A stretch of DNA of 64,000 nucleotides, from the NCBI RefSeq assembly GCF_028728065.1, contig NZ_CP117811.1, positions 186,001 to 250,000 of the forward strand, given 5' to 3'. This DNA is from Lentisphaera profundi (lineage in GTDB: Bacteria > Verrucomicrobiota > Lentisphaeria > Lentisphaerales > Lentisphaeraceae). The position numbers and the translations under genes are program-made. A model generated the notes under the pieces. The model saw only the letters and a program-made list of their open reading frames with translations, did not search any database and was not told the origin of the DNA. Below are positions 53,107 through 62,110 of this stretch, one piece after another; position 1 is the first letter of the stretch; each line of letters opens with the position of its first letter.

Positions 53107-55655
53107 AAAAGTTTATTTTCTTGAGCTTAGTACTCTTTGCTTTCGCGGCAATAAACGCAGATGAGAGTTATGAAATTGATGGTAGAATCCTGAAGCCGTT
53201 CCTCGATAATTACTGCGTGAAATGTCATGGTGCGGAAAAACAAAAAGGTGATGTGAGGCTCGATAATATTTTTGCAGAGGGCGCAAAACTAGATCTAAAT
53301 TCTGAAGATACAGTTTTTCATTTAAGTGATATTTTGGATCAGCTTCACCTAGGGGAGATGCCTCCTAAAAAAGCTGAGCATCAACCATCAAGTGAGGCAT
53401 TAAAACAAATCACTAGCTTTCTGAGTACAAGCCTGCTGGAATTGGAAAAGAGCCGAAGAACTTCGGGAACAGTGATGCGTCGGCTGACAATTCAAGAGTA
53501 TAAAAATACCGTCCGGGATCTCTTGGACATAGATACAGAATATTTGGATTTCACTACTGGCTTCCCTGCAGATGATAATGATCACGGCTTTGTGAATATT
53601 GGTGAAAGTCAAATTATGTCGGAAGCGCATTTAGATAGCTATCTTGATGCGGCTCAAAAATATCTACAAAGGGCCTTTCAATTTGGGCCTCAACGAACAA
53701 GTGAAATCAGGACGATCAAGCCAAGTGATTGGGGTTTAGATGCCAAGACGAATGGTGATTGGGTTTTTCGCTTTAATAATCAAGATAAATACATAGATAT
53801 TGGTTCAGGACAAAGAGATTTGTCAACGCACAATTCTTTAGCCAGTGTACCTAAAAAATTACTTGTGCAGCGCAATAATTTAAAAGCTGGTTATTACAAA
53901 ATACGCATCAGTGCCGGAGCCGTGAATCGCCTGACTCATCCCTATGATGCCAGTATGATTCCTTGTGACTTAAGCGTGCCAATGCAGTTGGGGCTCTATA
54001 TTTCCGACTCATTTATGGGTATGACACCTTCGGGAGGAAGCAATAGGAACTTATTGGCTGTCTATGATTTAAAAGATAATAATGAAGAGGAATATGAGTG
54101 TACGGTTTGGCTCGATAAAGGTGAATTTCCTTTCGTCAATTGGCACAATGGACCAGGAGTTTCGGACAAATGGATGCGTTATGTCGTCGCCAAATACCAC
54201 GATGATATTACTTACTCAGCCAAAGAGGGCGCTCATCGTTATACAATTACAGGGAAAAATGCGATTCCGGGAAGAATGGTTTCAGAGTCTTGGAAAGGGC
54301 CTGTGATTCGAATTCACAACTTGGAATTAGAGGGGCCACTAGATGATTTGCCTATTGCCAACGATTTGTATATGCAGGGCGAAAGAGTGGCAATTAGTCT
54401 GCACAAGGTGATTAATGCTTTTGCGGAGAAAGCTTATCGACGACCAATAAAAGCTGGGGAAATGCAGGCTTATATCAAAATGGCGCAAGAGCTAGTGATA
54501 AGTAAGAAAAAGAGCAAGCGTCAAGCCCTTTTGATGGCCTTGCAGGCGGTAATGGTATCGCGCGACTTTTTGTTTATTCCCGAAAGAAATGAGTTTGGAA
54601 TTCAGTTGAGTTCCTACGAAATTGCTAGTCGTTTGTCTTATGCCCTCTGGGGGTCAATGCCTGATAAAGCATTGATGGATCTTGCGAAAAATGATTTCTT
54701 ACAAGAGCGAAAAATTGTACGAACTCAAGTAGAAAGAATGTTGAGTGATCCTAAAGCAGCGTATTTGACCAAGAGTTTCACGGATAGTTGGTTACATTTA
54801 TCTAAGCTGGGTGAGATGCCTCCTGACAAGAGGAAATTCCACAATTATTACCGTGATAATTTAGAAGCTTTCATGCAGGAAGAAACGCGTAGATTTTTTG
54901 ATTATATTCTTTATAATAATCGTCCAATTACAGATTTTATTGATGCGGATTATTCATTTGTGAATAAGCAATTGGCGGAACTTTATGGGCTCGAAGGTGT
55001 GGTTAGTCCACGTTTTTCAAAGATAACATGGCCTGCGGGCACGCCACGTGGTGGCTTACTGGGGCAAGCAAGTGTTTTAACCGTGAGTGCGAATGGTGTG
55101 GAAACCTCACCCGTGATTCGTGGAGCCTGGATCTTGGAAAATATTTTGGGAACTCCGCCCGCACCACCTCCCCCAGATGTTGAAGCTCTTGAGCCCGATA
55201 TACGTGGAGCCAAAACTCTAAAAGAAAGGCTATCGAAACACCGTGATGTGGAAACATGTGCTGATTGTCATTCCAAGATCGATCCCTATGGCTTTCCCTT
55301 AGAGTTTTATGATCCCATAGGAGAATTTCGTCCGAATTATAATAGGTCTTTTTGGGATGTACGGAAAAATATAAAAATTAAGCGGAAGGGAATTAAAGTC
55401 GATGGTAGTTCAGAACTTGCGTCGAGTGAAAAATTTCACGATCTAGCGAGTCTCAAGCAGGTATTGATGAAACGAAAGGATCTTTTTGCAAGAAATCTAG
55501 CATCGAAATTACTGAAACACGGGGTGGGTCGTCACCTTACGGTGACAGACAAAGATGAGATCACAAAGATTTTGGCAAAAAGTCAGCAAGGCAACTACCT
55601 CTTCAAAGATTTGCTGATCGATGTCATCAGCTCCCAAGCTTTTATCAGTAAATAA
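53103..55655 (+). CDS. DUF1592 domain cytochrome-like protein
   Basis: 850 residues, the longest of the three copies. Signal peptide MKKFIFLSLVLFAFAAINA, heme c motif CVKCH near residue 38, then RRLTIQEYKNTVRDLLDIDTEY (DUF1587), SRDFLFIPERN and SYEIASRLSYALWGSMPD (DUF1592), DADYSFVNKQLAELYG and RGGLLGQASVLTVSANGVE (DUF1588), and a second CADCH followed by SKIDPYGFPLEFYDPIG. It is probably a periplasmic heme protein acting with its DUF1552 partner. It ends five bases before the convergent sigma factor stop, leaving no room for a separate terminator. Confidence 0.93.
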   Translation: MKKFIFLSLVLFAFAAINADESYEIDGRILKPFLDNYCVKCHGAEKQKGDVRLDNIFAEGAKLDLNSEDTVFHLSDILDQLHLGEMPPKKAEHQPSSEALKQITSFLSTSLLELEKSRRTSGTVMRRLTIQEYKNTVRDLLDIDTEYLDFTTGFPADDNDHGFVNIGESQIMSEAHLDSYLDAAQKYLQRAFQFGPQRTSEIRTIKPSDWGLDAKTNGDWVFRFNNQDKYIDIGSGQRDLSTHNSLASVPKKLLVQRNNLKAGYYKIRISAGAVNRLTHPYDASMIPCDLSVPMQLGLYISDSFMGMTPSGGSNRNLLAVYDLKDNNEEEYECTVWLDKGEFPFVNWHNGPGVSDKWMRYVVAKYHDDITYSAKEGAHRYTITGKNAIPGRMVSESWKGPVIRIHNLELEGPLDDLPIANDLYMQGERVAISLHKVINAFAEKAYRRPIKAGEMQAYIKMAQELVISKKKSKRQALLMALQAVMVSRDFLFIPERNEFGIQLSSYEIASRLSYALWGSMPDKALMDLAKNDFLQERKIVRTQVERMLSDPKAAYLTKSFTDSWLHLSKLGEMPPDKRKFHNYYRDNLEAFMQEETRRFFDYILYNNRPITDFIDADYSFVNKQLAELYGLEGVVSPRFSKITWPAGTPRGGLLGQASVLTVSANGVETSPVIRGAWILENILGTPPAPPPPDVEALEPDIRGAKTLKERLSKHRDVETCADCHSKIDPYGFPLEFYDPIGEFRPNYNRSFWDVRKNIKIKRKGIKVDGSSELASSEKFHDLASLKQVLMKRKDLFARNLASKLLKHGVGRHLTVTDKDEITKILAKSQQGNYLFKDLLIDVISSQAFISK

Positions 55656-55660
55656 AGGGG

Positions 55661-56254
55661 CTATTCAAGTTCTTTGCGGAGGCGAGCAACTTCTTCAATG
55701 AGCTTGGCTTTAACGCGGCCGCGTAAGCGGTAAACTGATTGAGCTTGGATATCTAAGAGTTCAGCAATTTCATCGAGTTCCTTGCCCTGAACCGTAAGCT
55801 TAAAGGCTTCAATTGCCTTGCCTGAAAAAGCATTAGAAATATTTTTCAGTGCCTGATTAGTTAAGTAGTTCTCCCATTCACGCCTCGCAATCGTATCAAT
55901 CTCTGGGAGCTCAGAACTGTGGAGGTCGAGACCTGTTTCTGCCACGTGCTCAAGCTTTCCTTTGTGACGCATTTTTTTGCGTAGGAAGTCAGTGATACAG
56001 TTTTTTGTAATGGTGGCTAAATAGCTTCGAAAGCGTCTGATTTCACCTTCATCCATTTGCGGAAGTCGATTCCAAAGACGTAGCAGAATATCCTGCATGA
56101 TATCTCCGGCATCATTTTTACAGATGCCAGATCCCCTAATAATCGCAAAAATATATTTATGATAGACCTGCAGAAATTCTTCCCAGGCATTTTCATCATG
56201 TTGATTTTTGACTTTTTGAATAAGAGTCTGACGAGTTTTGTAAACGTCTTCCAT
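55661..56254 (-). CDS. ECF-type RNA polymerase sigma factor
   Basis: 197 residues from the second Met (MEDVYKTRQTLIQKV), matching the start of the paralog at 6621; an ATG at 56272 is an alternative. Region 2 is DAGDIMQDILLRLWNRL and FRSYLATITKNCITDFL; region 4 is the helix-turn-helix LDEIAELLDIQAQSVYRLRGRVKAKL. No anti-sigma factor or kinase is adjacent, so control must come from elsewhere, possibly from the kinase at 44719. It lies between two transcription units that carry the TGTCYAA-N16-CGTCT promoter and is one of two candidates to read it. Confidence 0.92.
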   Translation of the reverse strand: MEDVYKTRQTLIQKVKNQHDENAWEEFLQVYHKYIFAIIRGSGICKNDAGDIMQDILLRLWNRLPQMDEGEIRRFRSYLATITKNCITDFLRKKMRHKGKLEHVAETGLDLHSSELPEIDTIARREWENYLTNQALKNISNAFSGKAIEAFKLTVQGKELDEIAELLDIQAQSVYRLRGRVKAKLIEEVARLRKELE

Positions 56255-56363
56255 GGTTGATCCCAAAAACATTAAATAATGCTCTTACTATACTTAATTA
56301 AGGGAATAAATGCCAAGGTCGATAAGCATTAAATACCCGTTCAGAGAAAGAAAATCCTAATGC

Positions 56364-56391
56364 TGTCCAAAAAATTCATAGGCCGACGTCT
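56364..56391 (+). promoter_or_regulatory. ECF-type promoter motif, site 11 (sulfatase-fucosidase)
   Basis: TGTCCAA (56364) and CGTCT (56387), spaced 23, 47 bases upstream of the ATG at 56434. Confidence 0.75.
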
Positions 56392-56433
56392 CCTACTTGA
56401 ATCATGTTTAAATTAATCATAACGGAGAAAAAA

Positions 56434-59400
56434 ATGAATATTAAAAAATCTATCTATAGCTTTGGACTTATGGCGGCGAGCCTCAGTTCTTGGGCATTAG
56501 AATCCCCCAATATACTTTTTGTGATGGCAGATGATCACACGACCCAAGGCATTGGTGCTTATGGAGGTCGTTTAGCGCAATTTAATATAAGTCCGACAAT
56601 TGATACGCTGGCGAAAGAAGGAGCCTTATTGAGCAATACTTTTTGTACCAATGCCATTTGTACTCCGAGTCGTGCGAGCATAATGACGGGTCAATATAGC
56701 GCGGTCAATGGGGCGCCGATTTTAGCCGATCCACTGCCAGTTGAAAAACAGTATTTAGCCCATGAAATGAAAAAAGCGGGTTATAGCACTGCGGTAATAG
56801 GGAAATGGCATCTGCATGATCGTCCTGACGCCTTTGATTATTATAAAGTTCTGAAGGGGCAGGGAAAATACTTTAACCCAACTTTTTTTGAGAAGGGGAA
56901 AAAATCCATGGTGAAAATGGAGGGGCATAGTTCCGATTGTATCACTGACTCAGTTTTGGATTATTTGGGTAAGCGCGATAAGACCAAGCCCTTCTTCTTG
57001 AAGTACCACTTCAAAGCGCCTCACGATATGTTCGAAAATGCTCCGCGTTATGATTCTTACCTCGAGGATGTGACCATTCCTGAACCCGCAAGCATGTGGG
57101 AGCAGGGGAATCATGGCTCTATTGCTACGAGAGGTATAAATGATGACTTGCGCGACAAGATTGGAACCTCAGTGGGCAAACGCAATCCACGCCGTAATAT
57201 GGGCCTTGATTTGGCTAAAGCCTTTCCCGATGAAGCCATTAGTCAGGATCTTTCTGATAAGGAATATAAAAAGCAGGCTTACCAGAAGTATATCAAAAAA
57301 TATTTGCGCTGTGTGAAAGGCGTCGATGATAACTTGAAACGTGTCATTGATTACCTCAAGGCTGAAGGGCTCTATGATAATACCGTGATTATCTATACTG
57401 GTGACCAAGGCTTTATGCTTGGTGAGCACGATTATATCGATAAACGCTGGGCCTATGAAGAAACCATGCGCATGCCTTTTATTATTCGTTACCCTAAGAG
57501 TATCAAAGCAGGTTTGAAACTTGACGCTATTACTGAGAACGTGGATTTTGCGCCGACAATGTTAGATTTTGCGGGAGTCGCAACACCTAACTATATGCAG
57601 GGACGCAGTTTTAAAGATGAGCTTGAAACGGGTAAAGAAAATAGCACGAGTAAAACCGCCGCTTATTATCATTACTGGATGAATATGTTCCACCACGATA
57701 ACCCTGCACATATAGCGATTCGCACAAAGACTCATAAACTAATTATGTTTTACGGATCATCATGGGCCAATGAACCGAGTACTCCGCCTGCCTGGGAACT
57801 CTATGACTTAGTTAATGATCCAAAGGAAATGAATAATGTTTACGATAAGCCAGAAAATGAGCTTCTCGTGAAAGAACTGAAAGTCCAGCTCAAGCAATTG
57901 CGTGCCGATTACAAAGAAGATGATAAAAAATTCCCCTTTAATGAAATTATTGAAGATTACTGGGATTATGATGAAGAAGACCGTCAAAAAGCGATTGCGA
58001 TTGCAAAAGCGATGGCGGCTGAGCCAATGAAAAAACGCTATACTGCTGATTGGGAATCCTTAGATTCACGTCCCGTTCCGGCTTGGTATAATAAAGCGAA
58101 GTTTGGTATCTTCATTCACTGGGGACTTTATTCGGTGCCGTCTTTTGCTCCGCATGGAACTTATGCTGAATGGTACTGGAATGCACTCAAAGTGAAACCC
58201 GTCGGACAGAAAGAAATTAAGATGTCTCGCCATTTGAAAGTGAATGAATTTCATAATCGCGTCTACGGAGAAGATTTTGACTACGAAGATTTTCGTGATA
58301 AATTCACCTGTGAAATGTTTGATCCAAATCAATGGGCCGATATCTTTAAGAAATCCGGTGCTAAGTATGTAGTTTTAACTGCCAAACATCATGATGGTTA
58401 TACCCTTTGGCCCAATAAAGAAGCGAGTAAATCTTTTGGCATGCCCTGGAATTCAGTTGACTCGGGTCCGGGTCGCGATCTCTGCCAGGAACTTGGTGAT
58501 GCGGTACGTTCTGCGGGCGGAATGAAAATGGGCTTATACTACTCAATCTGGGATTGGTTCAACCCTTATGACGATCGCATTGACCTCAAAAAGAAAGCCA
58601 AAAATATTGATATGAAGAAGCATAATAAGTACGTGAAAGAAGTTATGTATCCTCAATTCCGTGAATTGGTGAGCAAGTATAAACCCGCACTCATTTTCTC
58701 TGATGGCGATTGGTGGGCAGATGATAATTACTGGCAGACAAAACCTTTGTTAGCGCAGCTTTTTAATGGCGCAATGAATCGCGATGAAGTGGTGATTAAC
58801 GATCGTTGGGGTAAAGGACGCGGCAAGCATGGTGGCTACTTCACAACGGAATATGGTTCAGGTTTTGAAAATATTGATAAACCCTGGGAAGAAAATCGCG
58901 GTATGGGCCACTCATTTGGTTTTAATCGTAACGAGGATTACACGCAATATAATAGCACGCGTAAACTCGTCTTTATGTTAGTGGACCTCGTGAGTCGTGG
59001 GGGTAATCTCTTACTCAATATTGGTCCAACAGGTGATGGCCGTATTCCAGTTGTTATGCAAAATCGTTTGATTGACATGGGTAAATGGATGAATGTGAAT
59101 GGTGAAGCCATCTACGATACCGTGGTATGGAAAAAAGCTTGTCAATGGAGCGAGGGCAATATTCCTCAATTCACCGCATCTGATTTCAAATCGGGTTTCC
59201 CCATCTTTGAAATGACCTTAGAACCCCAAGTAGGAAATGCTCATAAGCAACTCTATTTCACTAAGAAAGCTGATGTCATATACGGACTCCTTCCGGTATG
59301 GCCTGATAGCGGAAAAATTGAGATTCGTGATATTGAAGTGAGCGATGATTCACAAGTCACAATGCTCGGTGTAGAAGGTCAACTTCAATTTGTGAAAACC

Positions 59401-59493
59401 GCCAAGGGAATTGAAATTACTTTACCAAAACTCAATCCGACAAAACTTCCTTGTAAGGATATTTTTACACTGAAGATAACGCAAGCTAAGTAA
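56434..59493 (+). CDS. Sulfatase-GH29 alpha-L-fucosidase fusion
   Basis: 1019 residues from the ATG at 56434, seven bases after GGAG; the ATG at 56404 lacks such a site. Signal peptide about 1-21. Sulfatase domain about 22-510: NILFVMADDHTTQGIGAYGG, formylglycine motif CTPSR (Cys76), GKWHLHD, TGDQGFMLGEHDYIDKR. After an acidic linker, GH29 runs from about 540: AWYNKAKFGIFIHWGLYSVP, AKYVVLTAKHHDGYTLW, the nucleophile region LIFSDGDWW and SRGGNLLLNIGPTGDGRIP. It probably removes sulfate and then fucose (or the reverse) from fucoidan-like glycans. There is no stop or frameshift between the domains. The upstream ECF-type promoter places it in the regulon. Confidence 0.94.
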   Translation: MNIKKSIYSFGLMAASLSSWALESPNILFVMADDHTTQGIGAYGGRLAQFNISPTIDTLAKEGALLSNTFCTNAICTPSRASIMTGQYSAVNGAPILADPLPVEKQYLAHEMKKAGYSTAVIGKWHLHDRPDAFDYYKVLKGQGKYFNPTFFEKGKKSMVKMEGHSSDCITDSVLDYLGKRDKTKPFFLKYHFKAPHDMFENAPRYDSYLEDVTIPEPASMWEQGNHGSIATRGINDDLRDKIGTSVGKRNPRRNMGLDLAKAFPDEAISQDLSDKEYKKQAYQKYIKKYLRCVKGVDDNLKRVIDYLKAEGLYDNTVIIYTGDQGFMLGEHDYIDKRWAYEETMRMPFIIRYPKSIKAGLKLDAITENVDFAPTMLDFAGVATPNYMQGRSFKDELETGKENSTSKTAAYYHYWMNMFHHDNPAHIAIRTKTHKLIMFYGSSWANEPSTPPAWELYDLVNDPKEMNNVYDKPENELLVKELKVQLKQLRADYKEDDKKFPFNEIIEDYWDYDEEDRQKAIAIAKAMAAEPMKKRYTADWESLDSRPVPAWYNKAKFGIFIHWGLYSVPSFAPHGTYAEWYWNALKVKPVGQKEIKMSRHLKVNEFHNRVYGEDFDYEDFRDKFTCEMFDPNQWADIFKKSGAKYVVLTAKHHDGYTLWPNKEASKSFGMPWNSVDSGPGRDLCQELGDAVRSAGGMKMGLYYSIWDWFNPYDDRIDLKKKAKNIDMKKHNKYVKEVMYPQFRELVSKYKPALIFSDGDWWADDNYWQTKPLLAQLFNGAMNRDEVVINDRWGKGRGKHGGYFTTEYGSGFENIDKPWEENRGMGHSFGFNRNEDYTQYNSTRKLVFMLVDLVSRGGNLLLNIGPTGDGRIPVVMQNRLIDMGKWMNVNGEAIYDTVVWKKACQWSEGNIPQFTASDFKSGFPIFEMTLEPQVGNAHKQLYFTKKADVIYGLLPVWPDSGKIEIRDIEVSDDSQVTMLGVEGQLQFVKTAKGIEITLPKLNPTKLPCKDIFTLKITQAK

Positions 59494-59515
59494 GCGTCAT
59501 TAACTAAGACAAAAA

Positions 59516-59541
59516 GCCTCGGCCAATGCCGGGGCTTTTTT
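59516..59541 (+). terminator. Rho-independent terminator after the fusion gene
   Basis: Stem GCCTCGGC / GCCGGGGC with a CAAT loop, followed by six T, 23 bases past the stop codon. Confidence 0.85.
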
Positions 59542-60190
59542 GTTTTTCATCCGCCCGTGTGGCAGCACCTCCCCGCCGGAGTGAGGCGGTGTAAACCTCA
59601 AGCTTATTTAATGTTTTTCATCCGCCTGTGTGGCAGCACCTCCCCGCCGGAGTGAGGCGGAATACGTCCCTTTATTTTACCGCAGAGTAGGGACTCGGTC
59701 CCCCTCCCTGCAAGTCCGGTTGCCACCGGGGGCAGAAGAAAAGCTAAACACCTTGAGAGGCAATAAAATATTTACCGCAGAGTAGGGACTCCGTCCCCCT
59801 CCCAGCAAGTCCGGTTGCCACCGGGGGCAGAAGAAAAGCTAAACACCTTGAGAGGCAATAAAATAATTATAAATGACGAATAAAGTTTGTGAATAAGTCA
59901 TTTAGCAAGTTTGAGTGCTGTTTGAGATATATGATGATTTACGAGAAGAGGTTTTCTTGACAATAAATGATTTATTAAATGAAGTGCTAGATCTCCTAGG
60001 GGTGAATCATTCAAATAATTTATTGAACTTGATCAAATTAATAGTCTTGGAGTCGTGAGTGAATTGTGGTTTTTTTATGAGTCTTATATAAGGATAATAA
60101 AAATAATTGTAAAAAAAGCAATTGCTAAAACAATATAAAGTAATCTAGTACGTTATTAGTGTAGTTTTTAATTTTAATTAAGGTTTAGGT
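59542..60190. repeat. Intergenic region with REP-like modules
   Basis: No gene. Two copies of TCCGCCYGTGTGGCAGCACC ... GTGAGGCGG (about 59550-59590 and 59625-59660) are followed by two copies of a block of about 84 bases with GCAGAGTAGGGACTC, CCGGTTGCCACCGGGGGCAG and CACCTTGAGAGGC (about 59682-59765 and 59766-59862). The AT-rich stretch from 59870 to 60190 shows no structure beyond the upstream region of the MoxR gene. Confidence 0.75.
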
Positions 60191-61204
60191 ATGAGTGAAG
60201 TTTTGACAAGCACAAGTAATGATATTGAATTAGTCGAAGAAATTGGTCATGCTTATGCGCGAATGAAAAAAGAGATTCATAAAAAGATTGTCGGCCAGGA
60301 TGAAGTGGTGAATAATTTACTCGTTTCTATTTTTGCGGGTGGTCACGTTTTGCTCGTCGGCGTGCCAGGTCTAGCCAAAACGCTCTTAGTTACGTCACTC
60401 TGTGAGGCATTAGATCTAGATTTTAAACGGATTCAGTTTACCCCCGACCTTATGCCATCCGATATTGTGGGTACTGAGGTGATTCAAGATGATCCCGTGA
60501 CTAAAGAACGAATGTTTAAATTTATGGCAGGCCCGATTTTTTCTAATATTATTCTTGCGGATGAGATCAACCGTACACCACCCAAGACTCAGGCAGCCTT
60601 ACTTGAAGCAATGCAAGAGAAGCAGGTGTCTATAGGTGGAAAAGTTTATCCACTCGCAAAACCATTTTTTGTTATAGCAACTCAGAATCCGATTGATCAA
60701 GAGGGAACTTACCCCTTGCCTGAAGCTCAGCAGGACCGCTTCTTATTTAATCTCTTTGTGGATTATCCCGAAGATGAAGAAGAGATGGAAATTGTACGCA
60801 TGGTGACATCCGGAACTTTTGAAGAGATTGAATCGGCAATCAGTGGCGAAGATATTTTGCGCTATCAGCAAATCATCAAAAAGGCCCCAGTAGCGGAACA
60901 CGTTTTGCGTTATGCCATTAATTTAGTGAGAGCCACGCGTCATACTAAGCCTGAAGCCACTGATTTTGTACGTAAATGGATGGCTTTTGGTGCAGGACCA
61001 CGTGCCTCACTTTCCTTAATTTCAGCAGCGAAATCCCGCGCTATTCTCAATGGTAATTACCATGTGTCCACCGAAGATGTAGCGGCAGTGGCGATTCCCG
61101 TTTTACGCCATCGAATTGCACCTAACTTTGCAGCTATGGCCGAGGGTATTAATTCCGTAGATATTATCAATCACCTTCTGGAAACGATTCCGCAGAACGC
61201 TTAA
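60191..61204 (+). CDS. MoxR-type AAA+ ATPase
   Basis: 337 residues, cytoplasmic. Walker A is GVPGLAKT (about residue 57), Walker B LADEINRTPPKTQAALLEAM, and sensor 1 ATQNPIDQEGTYPLPEAQQDRF. These are hallmarks of the MoxR family of chaperone-like ATPases that act with VWA-domain proteins. The DUF58 gene starts three bases after its stop and a BatA-type membrane protein follows, the usual order of the Bat (aerotolerance-type) operon. It looks like a core housekeeping gene rather than part of the polysaccharide island. Confidence 0.96.
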   Translation: MSEVLTSTSNDIELVEEIGHAYARMKKEIHKKIVGQDEVVNNLLVSIFAGGHVLLVGVPGLAKTLLVTSLCEALDLDFKRIQFTPDLMPSDIVGTEVIQDDPVTKERMFKFMAGPIFSNIILADEINRTPPKTQAALLEAMQEKQVSIGGKVYPLAKPFFVIATQNPIDQEGTYPLPEAQQDRFLFNLFVDYPEDEEEMEIVRMVTSGTFEEIESAISGEDILRYQQIIKKAPVAEHVLRYAINLVRATRHTKPEATDFVRKWMAFGAGPRASLSLISAAKSRAILNGNYHVSTEDVAAVAIPVLRHRIAPNFAAMAEGINSVDIINHLLETIPQNA

Positions 61205-61207
61205 TCG

Positions 61208-62107
61208 ATGAAAGTACTAGCTAAATATTTAAACCCTCGGGTTATTTCTCGTGTGGGAGCCTACGGCATTGACCCCAAGGGCATTGTCGAAGGCAATATT
61301 GCGGGAGCCCATAAATCGCCTTTCCATGGATTTTCGGTGGAATTTGCCGGTCACCGTGAATATATGCCTGGGGATGACCCGAAGCATATTGACTGGAACG
61401 TCTACTACAAGCGAGATAAGTACTTTTGTAAGCAGTACGAAGCAGAAACCAACCTTATATCTCAAATTTTTCTCGATGCTTCTGAGTCGATGCGTTTTCA
61501 ATCCGGAGACTTAAGTAAATTGGATTATGCGGCCTACTTAGCGGTTTCATTGACTTACCTGGTGACAAGTGCGAGAGATAGCGTCGGCATTGGAGTCTTT
61601 AATGACAAGATAGTGGATTATCTACCACCGAGTAATTCGATGCAGGCGGTTTATAAAATCAGTGAGCTGATTGAAAAACGTGAACCGGCCAAAAAAACAG
61701 CGATGGGAACGAGTCTGATGGATTTTGCTCAGCGCATTGGCAGGCGTCAAATCGTTGTGGTGATTTCTGATTGCCTACTGGAGCCAGATGAATTGAATGA
61801 TGGCCTTTCCCGCTTGCGTTATGATCATCATGAATTGGTTCTTTTTCATGTGGCCGATCCCATGGAATTGGATTTTGACCTCAAGGGCATGGTAAAATTC
61901 AAGGGGATGGAGAATAAGGGTGATATCAAACTGGATGCGCAGCGTGTACGCAAAGCCTACAAGGAAAAGTTCAAAGCGCACAAAAGAAGCATTATGGAAG
62001 TCTGCGAAAAAAACCGCTGCGAGTACGTTCCTGCCAATACAGGACTTCCGTTAGAAGAACTTTTAATGTCGTACTTGAGTTCAAGAATGACTCATATAAA
62101 TAGGTAG
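61208..62107 (+). CDS. DUF58 domain protein
   Basis: 299 residues. The DUF58 signature is GHREYMPGDDPKHIDWNVYY, and a von Willebrand-type metal site is seen as FLDASESM (DxSxS, near residue 95). These proteins are thought to be clients or adaptors of MoxR ATPases and to link them to membrane VWA proteins. It lies between MoxR and the BatA-type gene with gaps of three bases on both sides, so all three are probably one transcript. Confidence 0.95.
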   Translation: MKVLAKYLNPRVISRVGAYGIDPKGIVEGNIAGAHKSPFHGFSVEFAGHREYMPGDDPKHIDWNVYYKRDKYFCKQYEAETNLISQIFLDASESMRFQSGDLSKLDYAAYLAVSLTYLVTSARDSVGIGVFNDKIVDYLPPSNSMQAVYKISELIEKREPAKKTAMGTSLMDFAQRIGRRQIVVVISDCLLEPDELNDGLSRLRYDHHELVLFHVADPMELDFDLKGMVKFKGMENKGDIKLDAQRVRKAYKEKFKAHKRSIMEVCEKNRCEYVPANTGLPLEELLMSYLSSRMTHINR

Positions 62108-62110
62108 GCG

